Part shown: positions 24,522 through 33,743 of the stretch, one piece after another
Layout of the letters: the number at the start of each line of letters is the position of its first letter
How positions within the stretch are numbered: the stretch's first letter is position 1
Origin: UBA1738 sp045538755
GTDB lineage: Bacteria > Bacillota > Clostridia > UBA1381
Assembly (NCBI GenBank): GCA_045538755.1
Contig: JAZQEC010000005.1
Span: 186,001-250,000 of the forward strand
Reading direction: 5' to 3'
Length of the DNA stretch: 64,000 nucleotides
Position numbers and translations under genes: made by a program
Notes under the pieces: model-generated
Told to the model about the DNA's origin: nothing
The model's database searches: none
Seen by the model: the letters and a program-made list of their open reading frames with translations, nothing else

Positions 24522-25226
24522 ATGGGACAAAAAGTTAATCCGCATGGTCTTAGAGTCGGTGTTATTAAGGACTGGGATTCTAAGTGGTTTGCCGGTAAAA
24601 AGGAATTCGGAGACCAGTTGGTTGAAGACTATAATATAAGAAAGTTTGTCAAAAAGGCTTGCTATGACGCAGGAGTTTCCAAGATTGTCATAGAAAGAAA
24701 GCAGAACAAGGTTTATGTTACACTTTATGTTGCAAAGCCAGGCTTTGTAATCGGTAAGGGCGGCGCTGAAATCGACAAGCTGAAAGCTCAGCTTGAAAAG
24801 ATGACATCAAGAACTTGCAACGTAAACATTATGGAAGTTAAAAATCCTGATACAAACGCACAGCTTGTTGCTGAAAACATTGCTGCACAGCTCGAAAAGA
24901 GAATTTCTTTCAGACGTGCTATGAAGCAGGTTATGGGCAGAGCTATGAGATGTGGTATCAAGGGTATCAAGACTGCAGTATCAGGCCGTGTAGGCGGTGC
25001 TGAAATCGCAAGAACAGAACAGTATCATGAAGGTACTATTCCACTTCAGACATTAAGAGCTGATATTGACTATGGTTTTGCAGAAGCTGCAACAACCTAT
25101 GGTATCCTCGGCGTTAAGGTTTGGATTTACAAGGGCGAAGTTTTAGCTGAATCTGCTTCAAAAAAAGAAGAAAGACAGCCAAGAAAGCCAAGACCGGAAC
25201 GTAAAGCGAAGGGAGGCAATAAATAA
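24522..25226 (+). CDS. rpsC: 30S ribosomal protein S3
   Basis: A 234-residue S3 with the KH motif GFVIGKGGAEIDKL and the C-terminal segment GRVGGAEIARTEQYHEGTIP. A lysine-rich tail ends the protein. S3 forms the mRNA entry site with S4 and S5. The stop overlaps the rplP start. Confidence 0.97.
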   Translation: MGQKVNPHGLRVGVIKDWDSKWFAGKKEFGDQLVEDYNIRKFVKKACYDAGVSKIVIERKQNKVYVTLYVAKPGFVIGKGGAEIDKLKAQLEKMTSRTCNVNIMEVKNPDTNAQLVAENIAAQLEKRISFRRAMKQVMGRAMRCGIKGIKTAVSGRVGGAEIARTEQYHEGTIPLQTLRADIDYGFAEAATTYGILGVKVWIYKGEVLAESASKKEERQPRKPRPERKAKGGNK

Positions 25227-25648
25227 TGTTATTACCTAAGAGAGTAAAATATAGAAAAGTAATGCGTGGTAGAATGAAGGGTAAGGCAACACGCGGCAAC
25301 GTTGTATCAAACGGTGAATACGGTTTGCAGGCACTCGAGCCATCATGGATTACTTCAAGACAGATCGAAGCAGCCCGTATCGCTATGACAAGATATACAA
25401 AGCGTGGCGGTCAGGTTTGGATCAAGATTTTCCCAGATAAGCCAATCACACAGAAGCCTGCTGAAACTCGAATGGGTTCAGGTAAGGGTTCTCCGGAATA
25501 CTGGGTAGCAGTTGTTAAGCCAGGCAGAGTAATGTTCGAAATCGGCGGTGTTTCAGAAGAAATCGCTAGAGAAGCTCTTCGTCTTGCTATGCACAAGCTT
25601 CCAGTTAAGTGTAAATTCGTAAAGCGTGAAGAAAAGGATGGTGAATAA
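25226..25648 (+). CDS. rplP: 50S ribosomal protein L16
   Basis: A 140-residue L16 (MLLPKRVKYRKVMRGRMKG, TRYTKRGGQVWIKIFPDKP, RMGSGKGSPEYWVAVVKPG). It is a late-assembling protein near the A site. The start overlaps rpsC by one base. Confidence 0.97.
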   Translation: MLLPKRVKYRKVMRGRMKGKATRGNVVSNGEYGLQALEPSWITSRQIEAARIAMTRYTKRGGQVWIKIFPDKPITQKPAETRMGSGKGSPEYWVAVVKPGRVMFEIGGVSEEIAREALRLAMHKLPVKCKFVKREEKDGE

Positions 25649-25650
25649 GA

Positions 25651-25854
25651 ATGAAAGTAACTGAGTTGAGAGAATTCGCAACAGAGGAACTTCAGACAAA
25701 ACTTGCTGATTCAAAGCAGGAACTTTTCAACCTGAGATTTCAGCATGCAATCAATCAGCTGGATAATCCAAAGAAGATTGCTGAAGTTAAGAAAACTATC
25801 GCTCGTATAAAGACCATCATTCATGAAAGAGAATTAGAGGATTCTGCAATATAA
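25651..25854 (+). CDS. rpmC: 50S ribosomal protein L29
   Basis: A 67-residue two-helix L29 (ELREFATEELQTKLADSKQE, FNLRFQHAINQLDNPKKI). Two-base gap after rplP. Confidence 0.95.
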   Translation: MKVTELREFATEELQTKLADSKQELFNLRFQHAINQLDNPKKIAEVKKTIARIKTIIHERELEDSAI

Positions 25855-25904
25855 TGATCGGTATGAGTCAGATACATTTATTTGTATGAAAGGAGGACCT
25901 TACA

Positions 25905-26159
25905 GTGGAGAGAAATACTCGTAAGACCAAAATCGGAAAAGTTATCAGCGACAAGATGGATAAGACAATCGTTGTTGCTATTGAAGAAAGCGTAAAGCAT
26001 CCGCTTTATGGTAAAGTAGTAAAGAGAACCTATAAGCTGAAGGCACATGACGAAGAGAATGTTTGCGGAATCGGCGATAAGGTTAAGGTTATGGAAACAA
26101 GACCTCTATCTAAGGACAAGAGATGGAGATTGGTTGAAATTGTTGAGAAGGCACAGTAA
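25905..26159 (+). CDS. rpsQ: 30S ribosomal protein S17
   Basis: An 84-residue S17 (KTKIGKVISDKMDKTIVVAI, VKHPLYGKVVKRTYKLKAHD, RPLSKDKRWRLVEIV). The start is GTG, well placed after AAAGGAGG. Confidence 0.96.
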   Translation: MERNTRKTKIGKVISDKMDKTIVVAIEESVKHPLYGKVVKRTYKLKAHDEENVCGIGDKVKVMETRPLSKDKRWRLVEIVEKAQ

Positions 26160-26186
26160 TTTGCTTTGCCGGAAGGAGGAAAGGAC

Positions 26187-26555
26187 ATGATACAACAACA
26201 GACACGCTTAAAAGTTGCCGATAACACAGGCGCTAAAGAAGTTATGTGTATTCGTGTTATAGGCGGTTCTAAAAAGAGATACGCAGCCGTAGGCGATGAA
26301 ATCATCTGTTCTGTCAAGAAGGCAACACCGGGTGGCGTTGTTAAAAAAGGTGACGTTGTAAAGGCTGTTGTAGTAAGAACAGTTAAGGAAACAAGACGAG
26401 CTGACGGTTCTTATATAAGATTTGACGAAAATGCGGCAGTAATAGTAAAGGATGACAAGAACCCAAGAGGTACTCGTATATTCGGACCTGTTGCAAGAGA
26501 GCTTCGTGATAAGGATTATATGAAGATATTGTCATTGGCTCCGGAAGTTCTGTAA
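26187..26555 (+). CDS. rplN: 50S ribosomal protein L14
   Basis: A 122-residue L14 (MIQQQTRLKVADNTGAKEVM, RADGSYIRFDENAAVIVKD, ARELRDKDYMKILSLAPEVL). The ATG at 26187 follows GGAGGAAAGGAC; an upstream in-frame start is not used. L14 bridges to the small subunit. Confidence 0.97.
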   Translation: MIQQQTRLKVADNTGAKEVMCIRVIGGSKKRYAAVGDEIICSVKKATPGGVVKKGDVVKAVVVRTVKETRRADGSYIRFDENAAVIVKDDKNPRGTRIFGPVARELRDKDYMKILSLAPEVL

Positions 26556-26571
26556 GTAGGAGGTAAATACG

Positions 26572-26895
26572 ATGAAGAAAATGCATGTAAAACGCGGTGA
26601 TATCGTAAAAGTTATCTCCGGAAAAGATAAGGGCAAAGAAGGCAAGGTTTTAACAGCTTATCCGGAAACAGGTAAGGTTGTAGTTGAAGGCATTGCAATG
26701 GTTAAGAAGCATCAGAAGGCAAGAATGCAGGGACAGGAAAGCGGCATTATTTCAAAAGAAGCTGCTATCGATGCTTCAAACGTTTTAAGAGTTTGCTCAA
26801 AGTGCGGTAAGGCTGCAAGAACCGGCGTTAAAATTTTGGAAGACGGTTCAAAAGTAAGATACTGCAAAAAATGTGAAGAAGTATTTAACGACTAA
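26572..26895 (+). CDS. rplX: 50S ribosomal protein L24
   Basis: A 107-residue L24 with the KOW motif HVKRGDIVKVISGKDKGKEG and a C-terminal four-Cys segment (CSKCGKAARTG, CKKCEE) that probably binds zinc. It initiates 50S assembly. Confidence 0.96.
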   Translation: MKKMHVKRGDIVKVISGKDKGKEGKVLTAYPETGKVVVEGIAMVKKHQKARMQGQESGIISKEAAIDASNVLRVCSKCGKAARTGVKILEDGSKVRYCKKCEEVFND

Positions 26896-26921
26896 TTATA
26901 CGGAAGGAGGCAGAACAGACA

Positions 26922-27464
26922 ATGTCAAGAATGCATGAAAAATATAAAAACGAAGTTGCACCTGCACTTATGTCAAAGTTCGGCTATAAGAGCGTAATGC
27001 AGATTCCGAAACTTGATAAGATTGTAATTAACATCGGTATGTCTGATGCTAAAGAAAATCCGAAGGTTATCGAAGCTGCTATGAACGACCTTGCATTAAT
27101 CACAGGTCAGAAACCGGTTATCACAACCGCAAGAAAGTCAGTTGCTAACTTTAAGTTAAGAGAAGGCATGAACATTGGTTGTAAGGTAACTTTAAGAGCT
27201 GAAAAAATGTACGAATTTTTGGACAGATTGTTCAGCATAGCACTACCTCGTGTACGTGACTTTAAGGGAATTAATCCTAATTCATTTGACGGAAGAGGTA
27301 ACTATTCTTTAGGTATTAAAGAACAGCTTATCTTCCCTGAAATTGACTACGATAAAATTGATAAAATCAGAGGTATGGATATTATCATGGTAACAACTGC
27401 AAAAACCGATGAAGAAGCCCGCGAGCTTTTGAGCTTAATGGGTGCTCCATTTGTTCGTAGCTGA
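26922..27464 (+). CDS. rplE: 50S ribosomal protein L5
   Basis: A 180-residue L5 (MQIPKLDKIVINIGMSDAKE, GQKPVITTARKSVANFKLRE, ALPRVRDFKGINPNSFDGRG). It binds 5S rRNA. Confidence 0.97.
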   Translation: MSRMHEKYKNEVAPALMSKFGYKSVMQIPKLDKIVINIGMSDAKENPKVIEAAMNDLALITGQKPVITTARKSVANFKLREGMNIGCKVTLRAEKMYEFLDRLFSIALPRVRDFKGINPNSFDGRGNYSLGIKEQLIFPEIDYDKIDKIRGMDIIMVTTAKTDEEARELLSLMGAPFVRS

Positions 27465-27481
27465 TAAGGAGGAAAAGAATT

Positions 27482-27667
27482 ATGGCAAAAAGATCTATGG
27501 TTGTTAAACAACAGAGAAAGCCTAAGCATTCAACTCAGAGCTATTCAAGATGCAAAATCTGCGGCAGACCACACGCATACTTGAGAAAATTCGGTATTTG
27601 CCGTATCTGCTTCAGAGAACTGGCTTACAAGGGTCAGATTCCTGGCGTTAAGAAAGCAAGTTGGTAA
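27482..27667 (+). CDS. rpsN: 30S ribosomal protein S14, zinc type
   Basis: A 61-residue S14 of the short type Z, with zinc ligands CKICG and CRICF. No second, zinc-free copy is seen in this window. Confidence 0.96.
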   Translation: MAKRSMVVKQQRKPKHSTQSYSRCKICGRPHAYLRKFGICRICFRELAYKGQIPGVKKASW

Positions 27668-27760
27668 TCCGGTTTGGGAGGCATTTGATAAAGGCCATTC
27701 CCAAACGGTATATAGGTAAAACAATCGATTCCCGATATATTTCGGAAGGAGGTAAATATA

Positions 27761-28159
27761 ATGCAAATAACTGATCCAATCGCAGATATGTTAACACGTA
27801 TCAGAAATGCAAACACAGCAAAGCATGAAACAGTTGATATTCCTGCGTCTAATATGAAGAAAGCTATTGCTGAAATCCTGAATAATGAAGGCTACATTAA
27901 GGGCTATCAGATTATTGAGGATGGTAAGCAGGGTGTTATAAGAGTAACACTTAAGTACGGTGCTAACAAGGAAAAGGTTATCAGCGGGATTAAGAGAGTA
28001 TCTAAGCCGGGTCTTAGAATGTATGCTCCGGCTGATGAACTTCCAAGAGTTTTGAAGGGACTGGGAATTGCAATCATCTCAACTTCAAAGGGCATTATGA
28101 CAGACAAAGAAGCAAGAAAGCAGCACATTGGCGGCGAAGTTTTAGCATTTGTTTGGTAA
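27761..28159 (+). CDS. rpsH: 30S ribosomal protein S8
   Basis: A 132-residue S8 (MQITDPIADMLTRIRNANTA and the C-terminal ISTSKGIMTDKEARKQHIGG EVLAFVW region). S8 organises the central domain and in some bacteria represses the spc operon. Confidence 0.97.
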   Translation: MQITDPIADMLTRIRNANTAKHETVDIPASNMKKAIAEILNNEGYIKGYQIIEDGKQGVIRVTLKYGANKEKVISGIKRVSKPGLRMYAPADELPRVLKGLGIAIISTSKGIMTDKEARKQHIGGEVLAFVW

Positions 28160-28224
28160 GATAAAATCGTTTTGTGTTATTTCCTGAAAGCACAAAATTT
28201 GAAAACTTTTAAGGAGGAAAAACT

Positions 28225-28773
28225 ATGTCAAGAATAGGTAAAATGCCTATACCGGTACCAGCTGGTGTTACGGTTACAATAGGCAGCGGCAACGAAGTTA
28301 CAGTTAAAGGCCCAAACGGCACACTGTCAAGAACACTTCATGCTGATATGATTATTAAGAACGAAAACAACGAAATTATCGTTGAGCGTCCGTCAGAAGA
28401 GAAGATGCACAAGGCTCTTCATGGTCTGACAAGAACTTTGGTAAACAACATGGTAGTTGGTGTTACAACAGGCTTTACAAAAGAGCTTGAAATCAACGGT
28501 GTTGGTTACAGAGCACAGATGCAGGGTAAGAAGCTTGTACTAAGCCTTGGTTATTCACATCCGGTTGAGTACGAAGCAGAAGAAGGCATCACAATTGAAG
28601 TTCCAGCTCCTAACAAAATTCTTGTTAAGGGTGCAAACAAAGAGCGTGTTGGTGCAGTAGCTGCTAAAATCAGAGAATACAGAATGCCAGAACCATACAA
28701 GGGCAAGGGTATTAAGTATATCGACGAAGTTATCAGACGTAAAGAAGGTAAAGCGGGAGCTAAGAAGAAATAA
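28225..28773 (+). CDS. rplF: 50S ribosomal protein L6
   Basis: A 182-residue L6 with two related domains; SRIGKMPIPVPAGVTVTIG starts it and YRMPEPYKGKGIKYIDEVI is near the end. Lysine-rich C-terminus. Confidence 0.97.
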   Translation: MSRIGKMPIPVPAGVTVTIGSGNEVTVKGPNGTLSRTLHADMIIKNENNEIIVERPSEEKMHKALHGLTRTLVNNMVVGVTTGFTKELEINGVGYRAQMQGKKLVLSLGYSHPVEYEAEEGITIEVPAPNKILVKGANKERVGAVAAKIREYRMPEPYKGKGIKYIDEVIRRKEGKAGAKKK

Positions 28774-28792
28774 TAGAAAGGAGTGTTCTTAA

Positions 28793-29152
28793 ATGATAAA
28801 CAAAAAAAGTAGTAATGTTGCAAGACTTAAACGTCACCAGAGAGTCAGAAAGAACATCTCCGGCAGCGCGGAGAGACCTCGTCTGAACGTTTACAGAAGC
28901 TTAAATCACATTTATGCTCAGATTATAGATGACACAAAGGGTATCACCTTAGTTAGTGCTTCAAGCCTGGATAAAGACTTCACAGGTTACGGCGGAAATA
29001 TCGAGGGTGCAAAGGCTGTCGGTAATGCAGTAGCTAAGAAGGCTTTGGAAAAAGGCATTAAAGCCGTTGTATTCGACAGAGGCGGATACATTTATCACGG
29101 TAGAGTTGCAGCTCTTGCAGAAGGTGCAAGAGAAGGCGGCTTGGAATTCTAA
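28793..29152 (+). CDS. rplR: 50S ribosomal protein L18
   Basis: A 119-residue L18 (RLKRHQRVRKNISGSAERPR LNVYRS segment; FDRGGYIYHGRVAALAEGAR near the end). It binds 5S rRNA with L5. Confidence 0.97.
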   Translation: MINKKSSNVARLKRHQRVRKNISGSAERPRLNVYRSLNHIYAQIIDDTKGITLVSASSLDKDFTGYGGNIEGAKAVGNAVAKKALEKGIKAVVFDRGGYIYHGRVAALAEGAREGGLEF

Positions 29153-29170
29153 TTAAAGGAGGAAAAACTT

Positions 29171-29674
29171 GTGGCTGAAAGAATAGATGCATCAACTCTC
29201 GACTTACAGGAGAAGTTGGTTGAAATTAATCGTGTTTCTAAGACTGTAAAGGGCGGTAGAACAATGCGTTTCTCAGCATTGATGGTAGTCGGCGACGGCA
29301 ACGGTCATGTAGGCTGCGGAACAGGTAAGGCTGCTGAAATCCCTGATGCTATCAGAAAGGGTATTGAAGACGCTAAGAAGAATATGGTTACCGTTGCTTT
29401 AAAGGATACAACAATCACACACGAAATTATCGGTGAGTACGGTGCAGGAAGAGTGCTTTTAAAGCCTGCTAAGGAAGGTACCGGAGTTATTGCCGGCGGT
29501 GCAGTAAGAGCAGTTGTTGAGCTTGCCGGAATTAAGGATATCAGAACAAAATGCCTGCGTTCTAACAACAAGAAAAACGTTGTTAAGGCTACAATCGCCG
29601 GTCTTGCGAACTTGAAGGAAGCAGATGCTGTTGCAAAGCTTCGTGGCAAGGAAGTTGACCAAATTATAGGTTAA
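29171..29674 (+). CDS. rpsE: 30S ribosomal protein S5
   Basis: A 167-residue S5 with GTG start. The RNA-binding core (RTMRFSALMVVGDGNGHVGC G) and the GAGRVLLKPAKEGTGVIAGG loop, a hotspot for spectinomycin resistance in other species, look normal. Confidence 0.97.
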   Translation: MAERIDASTLDLQEKLVEINRVSKTVKGGRTMRFSALMVVGDGNGHVGCGTGKAAEIPDAIRKGIEDAKKNMVTVALKDTTITHEIIGEYGAGRVLLKPAKEGTGVIAGGAVRAVVELAGIKDIRTKCLRSNNKKNVVKATIAGLANLKEADAVAKLRGKEVDQIIG

Positions 29675-29689
29675 GGAGGCCAGAGCATT

Positions 29690-29863
29690 ATGTTAAAGAT
29701 TAAATTAGTAAGAAGCACAATCGGTTGCAAAAAGGACCAGATCGCAACAGTTGCTGCTTTGGGACTAAAGAAGATCAGAGATGTTAAAGAACACAAAGAT
29801 ACACCTCAGATCAGAGGTATGATAAACAAGGTTTCTCACCTTGTAGAGGTTGAAGAAAACTAA
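29690..29863 (+). CDS. rpmD: 50S ribosomal protein L30
   Basis: A 57-residue L30 (KIKLVRSTIGCKKDQIATVA, ALGLKKIRDVKEHKDTPQIR). Too short for many gene finders, but both ribosome site (TAAGGAGGC) and order rpsE-rpmD-rplO fit. Confidence 0.95.
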   Translation: MLKIKLVRSTIGCKKDQIATVAALGLKKIRDVKEHKDTPQIRGMINKVSHLVEVEEN

Positions 29864-29893
29864 GGTTAAATTGACAAGAAGGAGGTGTAGCAA

Positions 29894-30334
29894 ATGAGAT
29901 TAGACGAACTTAAGCCAACAGAGGGTTCAAGATTTGCTGTCAAAAGAGTAGGCAGAGGTATCGGTTCAGGAACTGGTAAAACCTCAGGTAAAGGTCATAA
30001 GGGTCAGAATGCACGTTCAGGCGGCGGTGTAAGACCGGGCTTTGAAGGTGGTCAGATGCCATTATACAGACGTTTGCCTAAGAGAGGATTTACAAATATA
30101 TTTGCTAAACAGTATGTTACAATCAATGTTGAAGTTTTAGAGAAATTTGAAAACGGAACAGAGGTAACAGCTGAAACTTTGAAGGAAGCTGGAATCATTT
30201 CCAAGACTCTTGACGGAGTTAAAATTTTGGGAAGAGGCGAGCTTACAAAGAGCCTTAATGTAAAGGTGGCAAACTATACAGCATCAGCTAAGGAAAAGAT
30301 CGAAAAGGCCGGTGGAAAGGCAGAGGTGATCTAA
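29894..30334 (+). CDS. rplO: 50S ribosomal protein L15
   Basis: A 146-residue L15 (MRLDELKPTEGSRFAVKRVG, GSGTGKTSGKGHKGQNARSG, RRLPKRGFTNIF). Directly followed by secY after one base. Confidence 0.97.
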   Translation: MRLDELKPTEGSRFAVKRVGRGIGSGTGKTSGKGHKGQNARSGGGVRPGFEGGQMPLYRRLPKRGFTNIFAKQYVTINVEVLEKFENGTEVTAETLKEAGIISKTLDGVKILGRGELTKSLNVKVANYTASAKEKIEKAGGKAEVI

Positions 30335-30335
30335 T

Positions 30336-31679
30336 ATGTTTAATACAATTAGAAATGCTTTTAAAATTCCTGAGCTCAGAAAGAGATTGTGGTTTACATT
30401 CGCGATGATGATTGTTTTCAGACTCGGTGCCCACATCCCAGTACCATTTTTAACAAAGGATGCTATGGAAGCATTTATGGGAGTTAATACAGGAAATACT
30501 TTTACAGATCTTTTCTCATTGTTTAACGTATTTACAGGTGGTGCGTTTGCAAATGCAACCGTTATGGCACTTGGTGTATCACCATACATCAACGCATCAA
30601 TTATTGTTCAGCTTTTAGCTGTTGCAATTCCTGCTCTTGAAAGACTTGCAAAAGAAGGTCTTGAAGGAAGAAAGAAGTTAAACAAAATTACTAGATATTT
30701 AGGTATTATCCTTGCATTCGTTCAGGGTGCAGGACTCTATGTAACACTTCACAACATTGGTGTTGAAAACAGTATTACTACTATCCAGAATGAAGGATGG
30801 CTTGCATTCTTTGTTATCACACTTACATTCACAGCTGGTACTGCGTTCATAGTATGGCTTGGTGAACTCATTACAGAAAAGGGTATCGGAAACGGTGTTT
30901 CCCTTATCATCTTTGCAGGTATCATTTCAAGCATTCCATCAGGAGCTATGTCAATTTATAGCAACTTGCTGGCTGGTGGTATGACACTAAGAGGTATTAT
31001 CCTTACAGCAGGTATCGTAATAGTAGCAGTTTTAGCTATTGTATTGGTAGTGCTGTTTGATACTGCAGAAAGAAGAATCCCTGTTCAGTATGCAAAACGT
31101 GTTGTTGGTAGAAAGATGTACGGCGGACAGAGCACAAACATTCCAATTAAGGTTGTTATGGGCGGTGTTATGCCAATCATCTTTGCATCAAGCATTATGG
31201 CTTTCCCTGCAACAATCGTAAGACTTGCATCAAGCGGAAATCTTCCACAGACAGGATTCTGGTATAGAGTTTTAGGATGTTTAACAGCAGGCTTCGGTCC
31301 TAGCTGGACAGATGCTGTTTATTCAGCAATCTACTTCCTGCTCATTATCTTCTTCACATACTTCTATTCATCAATTCAGTTCAATCCTATTGAAATGGCG
31401 AATAATATGAAGAAGTCGGGCGGATATATTCCGGGTTACAGACCTGGTAAACCAACAAGTGATTATATCGCAAAGGTTGCGCAGAGACTCAACCTAACAG
31501 GTGCTATATTCCTAGGAATCATAGCAATCCTTCCTGTAATTGCAGGAGCAGTATTCGGAATTCCGGGCTTGCAGCTCGGCGGTACATCACTTCTCATTAT
31601 GGAAGGTGTTGCACTTGAAACTGTAAGACAGATAGAATCACAGATGGTTATGAGAAATTATAAAGGATTTTTAGGATAA
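30336..31679 (+). CDS. secY: protein translocase subunit SecY
   Basis: A 447-residue membrane protein with ten predicted helices, the channel of the Sec translocon. The start MFNTIRNAFKIPELRKRLWF and the conserved cytoplasmic RRIPVQYAKRVVGRKMYGGQ loop are typical. It is in its usual place in the spc operon. Confidence 0.96.
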   Translation: MFNTIRNAFKIPELRKRLWFTFAMMIVFRLGAHIPVPFLTKDAMEAFMGVNTGNTFTDLFSLFNVFTGGAFANATVMALGVSPYINASIIVQLLAVAIPALERLAKEGLEGRKKLNKITRYLGIILAFVQGAGLYVTLHNIGVENSITTIQNEGWLAFFVITLTFTAGTAFIVWLGELITEKGIGNGVSLIIFAGIISSIPSGAMSIYSNLLAGGMTLRGIILTAGIVIVAVLAIVLVVLFDTAERRIPVQYAKRVVGRKMYGGQSTNIPIKVVMGGVMPIIFASSIMAFPATIVRLASSGNLPQTGFWYRVLGCLTAGFGPSWTDAVYSAIYFLLIIFFTYFYSSIQFNPIEMANNMKKSGGYIPGYRPGKPTSDYIAKVAQRLNLTGAIFLGIIAILPVIAGAVFGIPGLQLGGTSLLIMEGVALETVRQIESQMVMRNYKGFLG

Positions 31680-31700
31680 AGACAGAAAGGCGGCAACTAT

Positions 31701-32336
31701 ATGAAGCTGATACTACTTGGACCTCCGGGAGCCGGAAAAGGAACTCAAGCAGAAGTATTAACGAAACAGTTTGGTATTGAAACTATTTCGACGGGTGTAA
31801 TGTTAAGAGCTGCCATGAGAGAAGGTACCCAGCTTGGTAAACTGGCAAAACAGTATATCGACGAAGGAAAGCTTGTACCTGACGAGGTTGTCGTTGGCAT
31901 TGTTAAAGACAGACTGTCAAAGGACGACTGCAAAAATGGATTTATTCTTGATGGTTTCCCAAGAACTATCGCACAGGCTGAAGCACTTGAAGAAGCAGGT
32001 ATTGAAATTGATAAGGTTCTCTCTCTTGAGGTTGACGACGAGGTAATCGTGGAAAGACTTACAGGAAGAAGAGAATGCAAAAACTGCGGAACGCCGTATC
32101 ACATTAAGAATAAGCCGATTCCGGCTGACGGAAAATGTACTGTATGCGGCAGTGATGAAATTGTTCAGCGTGCAGATGACAATGAGGAAACTATCAGAAA
32201 CCGTATTGAGGTTTATCACGAACAGACAGAACCTATCAAAGAGTACTACGCATCCAAGGGTAAGGTAATAAGTGTTGACAGCTCAAAAACAGTTGAAGAT
32301 ACTAACGCAGCTGTTAATAAAGCACTTGGCCTTTAA
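31701..32336 (+). CDS. adk: adenylate kinase
   Basis: A 211-residue adenylate kinase: P-loop GPPGAGKGTQ, DGFPRTIAQAE, and a LID domain with a four-Cys zinc site (CKNCGTPYH, CTVCGS), typical of Gram-positive enzymes. It balances ATP, ADP and AMP. Confidence 0.97.
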   Translation: MKLILLGPPGAGKGTQAEVLTKQFGIETISTGVMLRAAMREGTQLGKLAKQYIDEGKLVPDEVVVGIVKDRLSKDDCKNGFILDGFPRTIAQAEALEEAGIEIDKVLSLEVDDEVIVERLTGRRECKNCGTPYHIKNKPIPADGKCTVCGSDEIVQRADDNEETIRNRIEVYHEQTEPIKEYYASKGKVISVDSSKTVEDTNAAVNKALGL

Positions 32337-32350
32337 AAATAGGAGAAGCA

Positions 32351-33097
32351 ATGATTACTATAAAATCAAAGTCTGAAATTGAAAAAATGCGTGCAGCAGG
32401 AAAAATTACAGGCGATGCATTAAGATTAGTTGAAAAACATATCAGACCAGGTATATCAACTCTGGAGCTTGATAAAATTGCTTATGACTTTATAAAAAAA
32501 CAGGGTGCCACACCGTCTTTTCTAAACTATAACGGTTTTCCGGGAAGTATATGTGCATCACCCAATAGCTGGGTGGTTCACGGTATTCCCTCAAAGAATG
32601 TTGTTTTAAAAGAAGGCGACATAATAAGTATCGATATGGGAGCCTTAAAAGATGGCTACCATAGCGATGCTGCAAGAACCTTCGCTGTCGGAAAAATTTC
32701 TGACGAAGCACAACGTTTGATAGACGTAACGAAGCAAAGCTTCTTTGAAGGAATAAAGTATGCGACTCACGGAGCAAAACTTGGTGATGTGTCAGCAGCA
32801 ATTCAGGAATATGTCGAAAAGCACGGTTATTCAGTCGTAAGAGACCTAGTAGGTCACGGCATAGGAAAGAATTTGCATGAAGACCCGAATGTTCCGAACT
32901 TTGGACATAAGGGAAAGGGTGTCCGGCTTGCTGCCGGAATGACACTTGCTGTTGAACCTATGGTTAATGAAGGCGAGTATGACATTGTCGTTTTAGATGA
33001 TGACTGGACCTGTGAAACAGAGGACGGAAGTCTGTCGGCACACTATGAAAACACAATCCTTATTACAAAAGGTGAATGTGAAATTTTAACACTGTAA
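32351..33097 (+). CDS. map: methionine aminopeptidase, type I
   Basis: A 248-residue Map that removes the N-terminal methionine. The metal ligands can be followed in SIDMGALKDGYHSDAARTFA (two Asp), GHGIGKNLHEDP (His), AVEPMVNEG (Glu) and ENTILITKGE (Glu). It follows adk in the usual order. Confidence 0.97.
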   Translation: MITIKSKSEIEKMRAAGKITGDALRLVEKHIRPGISTLELDKIAYDFIKKQGATPSFLNYNGFPGSICASPNSWVVHGIPSKNVVLKEGDIISIDMGALKDGYHSDAARTFAVGKISDEAQRLIDVTKQSFFEGIKYATHGAKLGDVSAAIQEYVEKHGYSVVRDLVGHGIGKNLHEDPNVPNFGHKGKGVRLAAGMTLAVEPMVNEGEYDIVVLDDDWTCETEDGSLSAHYENTILITKGECEILTL

Positions 33098-33112
33098 ACG
33101 GAGGATTGTGAA

Positions 33113-33367
33113 ATGGATATTTCGAGAGGAAGTCTGGTATACTCAAGAGCCGGCCGCGATAAAGGAATGCTTTTTATGGTTTTATCGGCAGATGGTGACT
33201 TTGTATATCTTACAGACGGCGATACACGAAAGGTTTTAAAGCCTAAAAAGAAGAAGCTCAAGCACATAAATAAAACCAATACGGTTTTAAACCTTGATTT
33301 TGAAAATATTTCAGATTCAGCGGTGCGAAAAGCTTTGGCGGAATATTTGGATATTGTTGGGAGGTAG
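33113..33367 (+). CDS. KOW-domain RNA-binding protein, L14e-like
   Basis: An 84-residue protein with a KOW-like start (RGSLVYSRAGRDKGMLFMVL) and a lysine patch (LKPKKKKLKHINKTN). Small KOW proteins of this type are found between map and infA in many Clostridia; they resemble archaeal/eukaryal L14e but have no established role. Confidence 0.8.
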   Translation: MDISRGSLVYSRAGRDKGMLFMVLSADGDFVYLTDGDTRKVLKPKKKKLKHINKTNTVLNLDFENISDSAVRKALAEYLDIVGR

Positions 33368-33372
33368 TAGCT

Positions 33373-33591
33373 TTGGCAAAGGAAGATGTTTTGGAATTAG
33401 AGGGTACGGTTGTTGAAACCCTGCCCAATGCTATGTTTAAGGTTGAGCTTGAAAACGGCCATCAAATTTTGGCTCATATTTCAGGCAAGCTCCGAATGAA
33501 CTTCATTAAGATTCTTCCGGGTGATAAGGTGACAATCGAGATGTCGCCCTATGACCTTACAAGAGGCAGAATCACTTGGAGATCTAAATAA
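33373..33591 (+). CDS. infA: translation initiation factor IF-1
   Basis: A 72-residue IF-1 (S1/OB fold: LELEGTVVETLPNAMFKVEL, GHQILAHISGKLRMNFIKIL, DLTRGRITWRSK). The start appears to be TTG after GGGAGG, an unusual start for an essential initiation factor. Confidence 0.95.
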   Translation: MAKEDVLELEGTVVETLPNAMFKVELENGHQILAHISGKLRMNFIKILPGDKVTIEMSPYDLTRGRITWRSK

Positions 33592-33629
33592 AGGTAGAAT
33601 CCACTTGGAGAATAAGGAGGATAACGTAA

Positions 33630-33743
33630 ATGAAAGTACGTCCATCAGTAAAGCCTATTTGCGAAAAGTGTAAAATCATTAAGCGCAAAGGCAAAATAAT
33701 GGTAATTTGTGAGAACCCGAAACATAAACAGAAACAAGGCTGA
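33630..33743 (+). CDS. rpmJ: 50S ribosomal protein L36
   Basis: A 37-residue zinc-type L36: MKVRPSVKPICEKCKIIKRK with ligands C-x2-C, then C and H near the end. ATG follows AAGGAGG. Confidence 0.95.
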   Translation: MKVRPSVKPICEKCKIIKRKGKIMVICENPKHKQKQG

